Of a DNA stretch of 64,000 nucleotides, positions 53,710 to 63,800 are shown in pieces. Position 1 is the stretch's first letter. Each line of letters begins with the position of its first letter. The translations under genes and the position numbers were made by a program. Source of the DNA: Hellea sp039977295 (GTDB lineage: Bacteria > Pseudomonadota > Alphaproteobacteria > Caulobacterales > Maricaulaceae); assembly GCA_039977295.1 (NCBI GenBank), contig JBDWDN010000007.1, positions 62,001-126,000 of the forward strand, in the 5' to 3' direction. The notes beneath the pieces are model-generated. The model did no database searches. It was not told the origin of the DNA and was given only the letters and a program-made list of their open reading frames with translations.

Positions 53710-54752
53710 TAACCCAAATGCTCCAGAGCGATAACGCTATCCTCTGCAATATCACCCTTAGCCGTGCGGCCAATGACCAGCGGGATCATACGCGGCGCGA
53801 GGCCTGTTCCTGGGCGTTTGCAAATTAGGTGCTTTTCCTCAATCACCGTGCCGGCCGGAATGGCGCAAGCCGAGACGATAGAGCGGCGCGCGACTTTGGC
53901 AGTATCAAATTCTGAGGGTTGCGGACGTTTTACGCCGTCGCCCAAAGCGGCTTCGACGTCGCGCAGCTTACGAATGAGATCCGCAAATTCCGCAGGCTCT
54001 AGGGAGGCCTTATGGTCTGGCCCGGGCATATTGGCGTCCAGCGTATAATGTTTTTCCAAAATTTTCGCTCCGCGCGCGATAGAGGCCAACGCAATGGCGT
54101 CGCCCAGCGTATGATCCGACCAGCCGACAGGCACGTTAAAAGCAGCGGCCAGTGTATCCATCGCGCGTAAATTGGCTTCTTGCGGCGCGGCGGGGTAATT
54201 ACTCACGCAGTGCAGTATGGCGAGGGGCGGATTACCATTGTCTTGGATGGTCGTGACGGCTTCCTCGGTTTCGGCCATATTGGCCATACCTGTTGAAATA
54301 ATCATCGGCTTACCTTTGGCCGCCATATGGGCCAGCAGCGGTAAGTTGGTGAGATCGCCTGAAGAAACCTTATAGCCTTCCACGCCGACCTCTTCGAGCA
54401 GGTCAGCCGCCTCTTCATCAAAAGGCGTTGAGAGGAAGACCATACCCACTTTTTTACAATATTTCTGACAGGCCTGAAGGTCGGCTTTGGACAGCTCTAA
54501 CCGTTTGAGCATTTCGATCTGGCTACCCGCTTCGCCGTCATTTTTCTTCTGATAGGCAGCTTTTTCTGCGGTGCGAGTGGCGAGTTTTTCAGCGGAAAAA
54601 GTCTGAAATTTAACGGCGTCAGCCCCCGATTCCACGGCGACATCAATCATTTTCTTGGCCAAATCGAGCGAACCATTGTGATTCACGCCAATCTCGCCAA
54701 TCACAATACATCCAGCTTGTCCGTTAAACCAATTTGCGAAAGCATTTGCCAT
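53709..54752 (-). CDS. legI: Nonulosonate synthase (LegI/NeuB family)
   Basis: This 347-residue protein condenses phosphoenolpyruvate with a 6-deoxy-diacetamido-mannose (or ManNAc), forming legionaminic (or sialic) acid. The TIM barrel is marked by IGEIGVNHNGSLDLAKKMID (about 18-37), GADAVKFQTFS (about 43-53), KVSSGDLTNLPLL (about 133-145) and DHTLGDAIALAS. The C-terminal SAF/antifreeze-like domain (about 285-345) with RRSIVSACAIPAGTVIEEK confirms the family. Flanking legG and LegB/LegC genes favour legionaminate over Neu5Ac. Confidence 0.92.
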   Translation of the reverse strand: MANAFANWFNGQAGCIVIGEIGVNHNGSLDLAKKMIDVAVESGADAVKFQTFSAEKLATRTAEKAAYQKKNDGEAGSQIEMLKRLELSKADLQACQKYCKKVGMVFLSTPFDEEAADLLEEVGVEGYKVSSGDLTNLPLLAHMAAKGKPMIISTGMANMAETEEAVTTIQDNGNPPLAILHCVSNYPAAPQEANLRAMDTLAAAFNVPVGWSDHTLGDAIALASIARGAKILEKHYTLDANMPGPDHKASLEPAEFADLIRKLRDVEAALGDGVKRPQPSEFDTAKVARRSIVSACAIPAGTVIEEKHLICKRPGTGLAPRMIPLVIGRTAKGDIAEDSVIALEHLG

Positions 54753-54874
54753 AATGATATGTACCTTAGAGTATATGTATTCTTTGGGTGTCTCTTGAAC
54801 ATTCGAGTTGATTTTTGCAAGTCTATATGTGACACGGCGCGTGAATGGGCGCGTAAAACAGACGGAAATAGAGC
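54753..54874. promoter_or_regulatory. Divergent promoter region of the legionaminate operons
   Basis: These 122 bp separate legI (- strand) from the guanylyltransferase gene (+ strand) and must hold both promoters. The middle (about 54765-54830) is AT-rich. I cannot pin down -35/-10 elements. Confidence 0.5.
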
Positions 54875-55972
54875 ATGATTATTGAGACCAAAAATATTGA
54901 GGTCGAAGCGACGACACCTTTGCGAAAAGCATTGGAAATGCTCGAATCTTCCCCCGTCAAAATTATTCTCGTTCTGGATAGTGACCGTACCTTAGTCGGC
55001 ACAGTGACAGATGGTGATTTCCGACGCGCGATCTTACGCGGCGACAATATGGATGGCTATGTCATTGATATTGCGAACCGTAAGCCAAGCTCCGTGAATG
55101 CCGACCTAAATAAGGGAAAGCTCAAATCCCTTATTCGGGAACGTAATGTTCGCTATATTCCCATTGTTGACAATGAAGGACGCTTAACCGGCGTCTATGA
55201 CGGCTCTGTTACGCCAAAAACATCTGAACTGAAGGTTCCGATTGTGCTTATGGCGGGCGGATTGGGCCGACGCTTAATGCCTTTGACTGCTGACTGCCCT
55301 AAACCATTGCTGCCACTCGCGGGCAAACCCATTCTTGAGCACATCATTGTGAAATTTCGGGATCAAGGATATAAGCGCTTTTATATTTCGATAAATTACC
55401 TCGGACATATGATCGAAGACTATTTCGGTTCAGGAAAAAACTGGGGCGTAGAGATTTCTTATTTGCGCGAGAATATGCGCCTTGGCACAGGCGGCGCGCT
55501 CGACCTTTTGCCCAATAATATGCAATTTCCTTTCCTCGTCATGAATGGCGATCTTATCACTGAAATGGATTTTGATGATGTTGTGCGCAACCATATGCAG
55601 GCCGGCGCAGCGGCGACAATGTGCGTGCGCGAATATATGACCTCTATACCTTTCGGCGTCGTCAATTTTCACGGCAATACCTATATCGATGTTGATGAAA
55701 AGCCGACTTATACGCACCACATAAATGCAGGTATTTATTGCCTCTCAAAAGACGCGCTCGAAAACATCCCAAGCGGTGAATTTTACGATATGCCGACATT
55801 ATTTGAAGATTTAACGGCAAAGCAGCATCCCTGCGGCGTCCATGTCATGCGTGACAGCTGGATCGATATTGGAAATCCCCGCGAATATGAAAGCGCGCAA
55901 AGCCGTTTTCGCGCCAAAGCAGAAGCCGAAGCTAAAATTGCCGAGAAAAAAGGGCGCCGTATAAATGACTAA
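54875..55972 (+). CDS. ptmE: CBS-domain sugar-1-phosphate guanylyltransferase (PtmE-like)
   Basis: The 365-residue product carries two N-terminal CBS repeats (about 1-120) and a nucleotidyltransferase domain (about 125-355) with MAGGLGRRLMPLTADCPKPL (about 127-146) and GNPREYESA at the end. PtmE in Campylobacter makes GDP-glucosamine for the GDP-based legionaminate route; this architecture matches. It opens the + strand operon and overlaps the LegB-like gene by 8 bp. CBS domains suggest control by adenine nucleotides (inference). Confidence 0.88.
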   Translation: MIIETKNIEVEATTPLRKALEMLESSPVKIILVLDSDRTLVGTVTDGDFRRAILRGDNMDGYVIDIANRKPSSVNADLNKGKLKSLIRERNVRYIPIVDNEGRLTGVYDGSVTPKTSELKVPIVLMAGGLGRRLMPLTADCPKPLLPLAGKPILEHIIVKFRDQGYKRFYISINYLGHMIEDYFGSGKNWGVEISYLRENMRLGTGGALDLLPNNMQFPFLVMNGDLITEMDFDDVVRNHMQAGAAATMCVREYMTSIPFGVVNFHGNTYIDVDEKPTYTHHINAGIYCLSKDALENIPSGEFYDMPTLFEDLTAKQHPCGVHVMRDSWIDIGNPREYESAQSRFRAKAEAEAKIAEKKGRRIND

Positions 55973-57194
55973 CTCTCCTCTTTCTAAAACAGCTACTGGG
56001 CGTGACAGCTCTATGTTTGCAGGCGACCTTGCAGAGGTCGATAAAGCTATTCGTGACGCCGTTCAGGGCGCGCGTATTCTCGCCATCGGCGCCGCGGGTT
56101 CTATTGGATCAAACACTGTTCATACCTTGGTCAAATATGCGCCGAAGACGCTGCATGTAATCGACCAGAACGAAAATGCATTGGCTGAATTAGTCCGAGA
56201 ATTACGCTCGTCCCCTGAAGGCTTGAATGTCGAAGATTTTCGGACATTACCGCTCGACTATGGTTCCGCTGCAACAAAATTACTAATGACATCAGACGGC
56301 CCCTATGACCGCATTTTAAATTTCGCGGCCATCAAGCATGTTCGTTCTGAAAAAGACCCCTTCTCTATATTGCAAATGCTCGACACCAATATTGTCAAGC
56401 AAGCGCGCCTGCGCCGCTGGATTGCGCAGACATCTCCTAATGCGGATTATTTCTCTGTCTCCACGGATAAAGCGGCTAACCCTGTTTCATTTATGGGCGC
56501 GACAAAGCGTATTATGGAGCATGTCTTATTTGACGGCGCGCGCGAAGCTGGCATGACGGGTAAGATTACCACGGCGCGTTTTGCCAATGTCGCCTATTCA
56601 AATGGCTCTTTGCTACAAAGTTTTGAGAACCGTCTTCTGCGCAGTGAACCCCTTGCCTGTCCGCTCAATATTGACCGCTATTTTGTCAGCCTTCAGGAAA
56701 GCGGCCATATTTGCACGCTAGCCTCTATCATCCCGCCCCACGCCCATATCGCCATTCCGCGCCTTGACCCCAAAGAGCATTTAGTGCCCTTGCAAAAGGT
56801 TGCCGAAGCTTTCCTCGCCCATCACGGCCTGACCCCTGAAATCTTTGATGATGAACGCGCGGCCTGCACCTCTGTTGAGGCCTGTAAAGCTAAAGGCACT
56901 TACCCATTATTGCTAACCCCGGCCAATACGGCGGGCGAAAAGCCCTATGAAGAATTTGTCGGTAAGCGCGAGACGACAGCAGAAATCGGCCTGCCCAATA
57001 TGCTTGCCGTGCCTTATGCAGGTGTTCAGCATGGCTCTATGACCGAAGTTCTGGCGCGGCTTGATAAAGTCGTCGCAGGTGAAGACGAGGCTTCTGGCTC
57101 TAAGGACGCGATTAAAGACATTATAGGATCGATAGAGCCTGACTTTATGGAAAGCCATATTGAGAGTAAGCTAAACCTCGATCAACGCGTATAG
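55965..57194 (+). CDS. legB: GDP-/UDP-GlcNAc 4,6-dehydratase (LegB / CapD-type SDR)
   Basis: This 409-residue short-chain dehydratase has the dinucleotide motif AIGAAGSIGS (about 41-50), DRILNFAAIKHVRSE (about 111-125) and the catalytic region SVSTDKAANPVSFMGATKR (about 165-183), where Met replaces the usual Tyr as in PglF/CapD enzymes. It would form the 4-keto-6-deoxy sugar used by the LegC aminotransferase. The long N-terminal extension before the Rossmann fold (about 35 residues) is unusual for soluble LegB but still has no membrane helix. Confidence 0.85.
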   Translation: MTNSPLSKTATGRDSSMFAGDLAEVDKAIRDAVQGARILAIGAAGSIGSNTVHTLVKYAPKTLHVIDQNENALAELVRELRSSPEGLNVEDFRTLPLDYGSAATKLLMTSDGPYDRILNFAAIKHVRSEKDPFSILQMLDTNIVKQARLRRWIAQTSPNADYFSVSTDKAANPVSFMGATKRIMEHVLFDGAREAGMTGKITTARFANVAYSNGSLLQSFENRLLRSEPLACPLNIDRYFVSLQESGHICTLASIIPPHAHIAIPRLDPKEHLVPLQKVAEAFLAHHGLTPEIFDDERAACTSVEACKAKGTYPLLLTPANTAGEKPYEEFVGKRETTAEIGLPNMLAVPYAGVQHGSMTEVLARLDKVVAGEDEASGSKDAIKDIIGSIEPDFMESHIESKLNLDQRV

Positions 57195-57208
57195 TAACGA
57201 GTATAATT

Positions 57209-58399
57209 ATGTCTGACGAATTTATCCCGCTCGCTATTCCCAACATCACCCAAGCCGAGGGGGATAATCTACAAAAATGTATCGAGACAACTTTCGTCTC
57301 CACCGTCGGCGAATTTGTCGTTGAGTTCGAAGAACGGATTGCCAAACTCTCTGGAACCTATTTCGAGCCTAACAGTAATTTAGGCTCTTGCGGCGGCATT
57401 GCCATGGGCGCAGGCACAATGGCGCTGCATATGGCGCTGCACGGCTCTGATATTGGACAAGGCGACCTCGTCATCTGTCCAAGCTTTACCTTTATCGCCA
57501 GCGCTAATTCTATTCGTCATGCCAATGCCCGGCCTTGGCTTTTTGACGTCAGCCCTGACAGTTGGACCATTGATACAAAACAAGTGGCTGAGGCTCTGAA
57601 AACGAAAACCCACCGCGATAGTGAAGGCGTCTTACGTCATACAGAATCTGGTGACCGCGTGGCGGCTCTCATGCCCGTCTACACGCTCGGCACGCCCGCC
57701 GATATGGAAGAGATTATCGCGCTGTCTAAGGAATACGGTCTGCCCATTATTGCCGACGCGGCGGCCGCCATTGGCGTGGATTATAAAGGCAAGCCGATTG
57801 GCGATATGGCCGATTTCACCTGCTATAGCTTTAACGGCAATAAAACGATTACCAGCGGCGGCGGCGGCATGGTTGTTGGACGTGACCGTAAGGTCATGAA
57901 CCGCATTAAACACATTTCCACCACAGCTCGCGTCTGGCCGAATTATGATCATGATGAGGTTGGCTATAATTACCGCATGACAAATATTGAAGCGGCTGTT
58001 GGCTGCGCGCAGCTTGACCGCTTAGAAGACTTCGTCGCGGCCAAACAAGCTATCCGCCGCACATATGATGCTGAGTTTAAAGACGTAAAAGGGATTTCTC
58101 CTTTCCCTTATCCCACGGATCGCGGCTCGACATGTTGGTTCTCTGGTTTTGTGGTTGATGATGAAAACCTGCCGCAACCCGAGGAAATTTGCGCGAAATT
58201 AGGCGAGCAGCGCATTCAGGCGCGCATCTTCTGGAAACCTGTCCATATGCAAGCCCCATATGCCGAAACCCCAATGGAAGACTGCCCTTACAGCGAAGAT
58301 GTCTATAAGCGCATCGTCACCCTGCCCTGCTCAACGCAATTAACGCCCGCGCAGCAATCGCGCGTTGTCAGCGCCGTGAAAGAGATATTGAGCGCATGA
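57209..58399 (+). CDS. legC: LegC-type aminotransferase (DegT/DnrJ/EryC1)
   Basis: This 396-residue PLP enzyme transfers an amino group to C4 of the keto sugar. The LegC-type opening IPLAIPNITQAEGDNLQKCIE with TTFVSTVGEFVVEFEERIA (about 6-45) is followed by the SFNGNKTITSGGGGMVVG block with the PLP lysine (about Lys211) and YNYRMTNIEAAVG (about 251-263). It lies 14 bp after legB and overlaps the cytidylyltransferase gene by 4 bp. Confidence 0.9.
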   Translation: MSDEFIPLAIPNITQAEGDNLQKCIETTFVSTVGEFVVEFEERIAKLSGTYFEPNSNLGSCGGIAMGAGTMALHMALHGSDIGQGDLVICPSFTFIASANSIRHANARPWLFDVSPDSWTIDTKQVAEALKTKTHRDSEGVLRHTESGDRVAALMPVYTLGTPADMEEIIALSKEYGLPIIADAAAAIGVDYKGKPIGDMADFTCYSFNGNKTITSGGGGMVVGRDRKVMNRIKHISTTARVWPNYDHDEVGYNYRMTNIEAAVGCAQLDRLEDFVAAKQAIRRTYDAEFKDVKGISPFPYPTDRGSTCWFSGFVVDDENLPQPEEICAKLGEQRIQARIFWKPVHMQAPYAETPMEDCPYSEDVYKRIVTLPCSTQLTPAQQSRVVSAVKEILSA

Positions 58400-59079
58400 A
58401 AATAGCGGCTTTCATTCTTGCCCGCGCCGGCAGTAAAGGCCTGCCCGGTAAAAATATTATCGACTTTATGGGCAAGCCTCTTATCGCTTGGAGCATTGAC
58501 GCCGCGCGGGGCTGCTCCCACGTGACCGATATTATTGTCTCCACAGATGGCGATAAAATTGCCCAAGTCTCTCGCGATCATGGATGTAGCGTCATGATGC
58601 GCGGCGAAGAGCTCTCTAATGATACGGCGCTGCCCAAAGACGCCATTCGCTATCACCTCTCTCAAATGGAGACGCAGCCTGACATTACGGTCCTGCTTCA
58701 GCCGACCTCACCATTGCGAACCTCAGATGACATCACCAATTGCCTATCTCCAATTCTTGACGACGGCTATGACTCTGCCGCCACTTTCATGAAAGCGCCT
58801 AAGAGCCCGTTTCATGCTTGGACAGAGGATAGCGGCACGCCCTCGCCCTTTGTTGAGGGCTTTAATCCGTGGCAACCGCGCCAAGCTTTGGCCCCGACCT
58901 ATTGCCTGAACGGCGCCTGTTACGCGGTTAAGACTGACGTTTTTTTGGCGGATAACACACATAGTTTCCTACCCGGCAAAGCTAAAATGGTTCAGATGCC
59001 AGATGAGCGCTCTGTGGACATCGACACCAAATTAGACTTAGATATTGCAGCGGCCATCTATAAGGCCACGCAACACTAG
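58396..59079 (+). CDS. legF: CMP-nonulosonate (CMP-legionaminate) synthetase
   Basis: This 227-residue cytidylyltransferase activates the nine-carbon acid with CTP. It has AFILARAGSKGLPGKNIIDF near 4-23 (the RxGSKgxxxKN CTP-binding motif) and QPTSPLRTSDDI (about 99-110). In this context it is the legionaminate enzyme (LegF); NeuA-type activity for sialic acid cannot be excluded by sequence alone. It overlaps legC by 4 bp and precedes the glycosyltransferase gene by 8 bp. Confidence 0.88.
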   Translation: MKIAAFILARAGSKGLPGKNIIDFMGKPLIAWSIDAARGCSHVTDIIVSTDGDKIAQVSRDHGCSVMMRGEELSNDTALPKDAIRYHLSQMETQPDITVLLQPTSPLRTSDDITNCLSPILDDGYDSAATFMKAPKSPFHAWTEDSGTPSPFVEGFNPWQPRQALAPTYCLNGACYAVKTDVFLADNTHSFLPGKAKMVQMPDERSVDIDTKLDLDIAAAIYKATQH

Positions 59080-59087
59080 GCTAAACT

Positions 59088-59927
59088 TTGCAATCAACAC
59101 CTAAAATTACAGTTATCACGCGCACCAAAGACCGTCCGCGTCTGCTCGGGCGTGTGGCCAAGGGACTTGAGCTTCAAAGCTTTGACCATTTTGAATGGCT
59201 TATTATCAATGATGGCGGAACGCCGCCGAAAGTCGAAACGAGTCTCCACCCCCGCATTATTAATCTACCGGAAAATCTTGGACGCGCCGGCGCAGCCGAT
59301 AAAGGCCTGCGCGAAGCTAAAGGTGATTATGTCTTATTTCACGATGACGATGACAGCCTGAAAGACCGCGCCCTCGAAAGACTATTCGAAGCCCTGGAAG
59401 CCTCGCCCGACTGTATCGGCGCGATTTGCGGCTATGAGGTTATCCATGAAAGCGCGGCTAGCGGGGATTTCAAACCAACGGGCACGCGCACGCAGCATAT
59501 ACCTGAGCTGCCTCCGACCTTAAATGACCTGGCTTTTGCCAATACGCTGCTCACCATTTCGACCCTCTTTAAACGCGACGCGGCCCTCAAGGCAGGCGGC
59601 ATGACGCTAACGCTCGACGCTTTAGAGGATTGGGACCTCTGGCTCCGCCTTATGCTTGAGGGCGATTTCGTACTAGTCAAAGAAGCCCTTGCCTTTCAAC
59701 ATCTGCGCGAGGTCACCGATGACGCTTATACCCAAACCGCCAAAGCTGAACATGACGCCGCCCGCATTCGCCTGCTCAATCATTATCTTCGCGAAGACAT
59801 CAAAGCCGGCAAGCAAGGGCTTGGTCATCTGATGAATGTCCAAAACCGCCAAACCATAGAAGAGCTCTCAGCCCTCACAGGTTCACTGCGCACATTAAAA
59901 CGCCGTCTCATGTTCTGGCGGAAATAG
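59088..59927 (+). CDS. Family-2 glycosyltransferase
   Basis: This 279-residue GT-A-fold enzyme has the N-terminal KITVITRTKDRPRLLGRVA (about 5-23), the DxD-like metal motif in LFHDDDDSLKDRAL (about 84-97) and a C-terminal basic helix. The start is TTG 59088, 8 bp after the CMP-sugar synthetase gene; no ATG gives a family-like N-terminus. It closes the + strand operon and may add a sugar next to the nonulosonate. It is not a known sialyl- or legionaminyltransferase fold. Confidence 0.88.
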   Translation: MQSTPKITVITRTKDRPRLLGRVAKGLELQSFDHFEWLIINDGGTPPKVETSLHPRIINLPENLGRAGAADKGLREAKGDYVLFHDDDDSLKDRALERLFEALEASPDCIGAICGYEVIHESAASGDFKPTGTRTQHIPELPPTLNDLAFANTLLTISTLFKRDAALKAGGMTLTLDALEDWDLWLRLMLEGDFVLVKEALAFQHLREVTDDAYTQTAKAEHDAARIRLLNHYLREDIKAGKQGLGHLMNVQNRQTIEELSALTGSLRTLKRRLMFWRK

Positions 59928-59966
59928 CCTAACATTGACTCAAGTGGGATATATTTTAACATATCT

Positions 59967-60746
59967 ATGACAGAGCTTTCCCGCCGCAAAACAATACTCA
60001 CCTCTTTTGCGCTTTTATGGCCTGGCCTATTTTCGCGCGCTCAGGCCTCAGAAAAAGTCAAAAAAGTCCGAGTCATCGTCGCGCTGGCGGATAATAAGTA
60101 TCAGGGAATCGTCCCGATCTCAGAAAATCTAGGGAACGGACAATCCGCCCGAACAAACCTTTATTGGGGGGCTTTATATGGCGTGAAGACTTACTTCTCG
60201 CGTCATAAAGACTGGACAAAAATTCAATCCTCTGCCCCTGAGGGATTTGCTCATATTCTCGACCATGCAAGTTTCAAACGAGCAGCAACGGCCAACTCAG
60301 GTGAAGTGCTTTTATCCGCCGAAGCGTGGAATGGGGCCTATATCGGCCAAGCCCTAAGCCGTTTTTATGCTTTATTATCCGATAGTAGCGAAGAAGAGCT
60401 GGTCGTTTTTGTGGGGCATAACACGCTCATGGATAAATTTGTTCCCAAACCCATAGCGACGACGCGATTGAAAAATGCAAATCTAAGCCGAAAGCGCAAA
60501 GCCATTATTTTAGCCTGTGGGAGCTCGGCATATTTTGACGATACCGTCAAAGACATTGGGGTAACGCCCCTGCTCACGACCAAAGGCCTGATGGCGCCAG
60601 AGGCCTATAGCCTGGAAGCCGCCCTATCAGCTTGGGCCAAAGGCGCGTCTGATGCTGAAATTCGCTTAGCCGCTGCGAAAAGCTACGCCAAATTTCAAAA
60701 AATACCTGAAAGAAATGCTCGCTGGTTATTTAGCGCTAAGAGGTAG
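59967..60746 (+). CDS. Exported protein with candidate caspase-like His/Cys pair
   Basis: The 259-residue product has an N-terminal signal with SRRKTI (a weak twin-arginine motif) and a hydrophobic stretch ending RAQA (residue 27). The later sequence has VFVGHNTLMD (His151) and AIILACGSSAYF (Cys184), in the order and spacing seen in caspase-fold (clan CD) proteases, and a helical C-terminus. I recall related uncharacterised bacterial proteins with GH(N/D)xLMD plus ACxSxxYF. Peptidase activity is inference. It lies 40 bp after the glycosyltransferase, possibly in the same transcript. Confidence 0.65.
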   Translation: MTELSRRKTILTSFALLWPGLFSRAQASEKVKKVRVIVALADNKYQGIVPISENLGNGQSARTNLYWGALYGVKTYFSRHKDWTKIQSSAPEGFAHILDHASFKRAATANSGEVLLSAEAWNGAYIGQALSRFYALLSDSSEEELVVFVGHNTLMDKFVPKPIATTRLKNANLSRKRKAIILACGSSAYFDDTVKDIGVTPLLTTKGLMAPEAYSLEAALSAWAKGASDAEIRLAAAKSYAKFQKIPERNARWLFSAKR

Positions 60747-60754
60747 GCAAATAA

Positions 60755-60775
60755 AAACCGGGAAGACCCCGGTTT
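60755..60775. terminator. Bidirectional terminator
   Basis: AAACCGGG (60755-60762) and CCCGGTTT (60768-60775) form a perfect 8-bp stem with loop AAGAC, preceded by an A-rich and followed by a T-rich stretch. It separates the convergent exported-protein gene (+) and the RTX protease gene (-) and can act for both. Confidence 0.8.
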
Positions 60776-60801
60776 CATTTAGTTTAAAATTTAAAGCGGC
60801 C

Positions 60802-63800
60802 TTAAATCAGCGCGTCCATATCAAACATCGCCATGTCATCAAATGGCTCTGCTGCGAAAGCATCAGGATCGCTTAGCGGTTCGCCTGCGGGAGGAGTTCC
60901 GCCAAAGTCGAAGTTAGACGCGTCGAGGTCGGCGAGATTTTGGCCTACGATTGTGAGCGTGTTGCCTGCGCCGAAGTTAAAGATAACATTCGCGCCAGCA
61001 TCAGCACCCATCGTCTGAAGCGCGGCCCAATCAGCAACAGTTACGCCTAAGAGATAAATAACTTCATTCGTCGTAAAGCCAGAAATCACGTCAGCGCCGT
61101 CAATAACTTCATCATAACCGAAGCTATCCACGCCTGCGCCGCCATTCAGGCTATCATTGCCTTGTCCGCCAGCGAGGTAGTCATTTCCGCCATTGCCGAG
61201 AAGCGTATTATTATCGGCATTACCTGTAATGCTGTCATCAAAGCCTGTGCCCAGCACGCGCTCGATAGATGTAAAGGTGTCACCATTAGCTTCACCGCCT
61301 GTGCCGCTTGTCAGCATATTAACTGTCACGCCCGCCGCAGCTGGAAGATAGTTGACCGTATCAAAATCAGCGCCGCCATCAAAGCTGTCAGCCCCTGCTC
61401 CGCCGTAAAAGAAGTCATTACCGTCATTGCCGGTTAGCGTATCGTCGCCGTTTTGACCAAATATCACATCAACGCCGCTGCCGCCCGAAATCGAGTCATC
61501 CCCGTCGCCGCCGAGTAACCGGTCATTACCGCCTTCGCCGAAGATCGTGTCATTGCCATCTTCGCCATAAATACGGTTATTACCGCCATCAGCCGTGATA
61601 TTATCGTCAAAGTCAGAGCCAAAGACCCATTCAATGGATGAATATGTATCGCCATTGGCATCACCCACTGTTCCGCCTGTGCTAAGATTAACAGTAACAG
61701 CCGACGTAGCATCAGTGTAATAAACGCTATCCACTCCCGTTCCGCCAATCAGCGTATCTGCGCCCGCGCCGCCAAAGAGGCGGTCATTACCCGCGCCGCC
61801 GTCTAGCGTATCATCGCCGTCTTCGCCGCGCAGTTCATTACCGTTCGTATTGCCTGTGATAGAATCGTTAAAGTCTGACCCATAAACAACTTCAATACCG
61901 AAATATGTATCACCCGCTGCATCGCCAACAGTTCCGCCCGACGCCAGATTGACGGTTACAGCCGTGCTGGCATTGCTATAATTAGCAATATCGGTGCCGG
62001 CACCGCCATTGAGTTGGTCATTGCCAGCTGATCCATAAAGCGTATCATTGCCGTCTTGACCACGCTGAATATCATTGCCGTCGCCGCCGTAAATACGGTC
62101 AATACCGCCGCCGCCATTGATGGTGTCATTGCCGTCTTCGCCGTAGAAAAACTCATTCGCAGAAGAGCCGGTAATGACATCGTTAAAGTCAGACAGATAA
62201 AACCGCTCAATGCTGCTAAAGGTGTCGCCTGTGGCTTCGCCAACAGTTCCGCCTGTATCGACATTAAAGCGGACAGCCGTGGTGGCCCCGCGGTAATCCG
62301 CACTGTCAAAGCCTGCGCCGCCATTAAGCGCGTCTGCGCCAGTTCCGCCAATGAGGCGGTCAGCGCCCGCATCGCCGTTAATCGTATCATTTCCAGCAAG
62401 GCCATAAATAACATCATTACCATCGAGTCCGTTGATAACGTCGTCACCTGATGTCCCGTTCAAAGGGGTGTCATTATTGGGCGTCCCGTTAATGTCGCCT
62501 CCTCCGCCGCCTGGCGCTAAGGCAACATCGCCATCTGTAAAGCGCGCGAATTCGACATTTGAAACCGTATCCGTGCCCTCACCTGTGATGGTCCAAGTGC
62601 CATCCATATTATCTGTAATGGTGTAGCTCGCTTGCGCGCCATTATACACCGCGTAATCTATGCCGTCGCCGCCGTCCAAGATGTCGTTACCGGCATTGCC
62701 TTCAAGCTCATTACTCGCATCATTGCCTGTAATGGTGTCATCACCTGATCCGCCAATGGCATTTTCGATGATAGTGCCAACGGCAATAGTGATCAGGTCA
62801 ACCATCAAGGAGTTATTATAACTGCCGACACTGGAAGAGCTTACGGTATCAACACTTGGCATCAAATTAATCGTTTGGTTTACGCTGTAATTTGACAAAT
62901 CGAATGTATCAATTCCGCCTGTATCGTAAATTGCGAAAGATGGCGGGCGAATGCTGGCACTGTCCCAAGCATCAAAGTCGTAAATCGAGCCTGTCTCAGT
63001 TGAATTCGCGCCATAAACGGTATCACCGCCGCGCGTCGAGGCAGCAGCGCCATATAAATCATGAATAGCGACTAAGTCAGCCGTTTGAAGGCCAAGAACC
63101 AGACGAGATGTCCCTGAGTTCGCTTCCCCTTGGCTGTGATACGACATGACCGTGTGGTTCCACGTGTCTTCAACAAAAGCATTATCAATGCCATATGTGG
63201 AACTGCCATTATAAGGACCGCCATGGCCTAGGCCGAGCGAATGACCAATTTCGTGAATATAAGTCTGATAAGAATAAGAGTTTATTTCATCGCCGTAATT
63301 GCCAATCCACTGGGCTTGACTGACATTAATAGTCGATGACGTAATGATACGGTCACCCGCACCATTCGTACCATATTGGCTAGAGGAATAAGCCCCGCCT
63401 TGCGTATCGATAAAGTTCAAATCTTCGCCAGATGTCACGGAAACAAAATTAAGCCCCGTCACTTCTGCCCACGCGTCCAAAGCCGCAAGTATAAGCGCCT
63501 GAACATTGTCCGTCCCGCCCGTTCCGTCTGGTATTGTGGACATGTTATAAGTGATTGTCGTTTGGTCCCAGTAGGCACGCGGGGAAAATCCATCTGTTAG
63601 AAATTCCGCAATTTCCGTGATGGTGAAATTCGCGCGTTGATCACTTTCTTCAGCCAGAATAATATACCCACCAGTCGAATAGAACCCAAATGTAGGACTC
63701 AAAGGATCCGTATCATCCCAACCACTCGCGCCAAGATAATGAGTGCCAGTTTCTGTTGCCGTGAATGTCAGTCTGGAGTTTTGGCCGCCACTCGGCGTAT

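Noticed and set aside
61464..62451. Long frames on both strands over the RTX repeats
   Set aside because: They are other-frame readings of the repeated glycine/aspartate codons of the RTX protease gene; their repeats simply mirror it.
61150..62480. Regularly spaced repeats that could suggest a CRISPR array
   Set aside because: The periodicity follows codons of RTX nonapeptides in a single open frame; there are no identical repeats with unique spacers.
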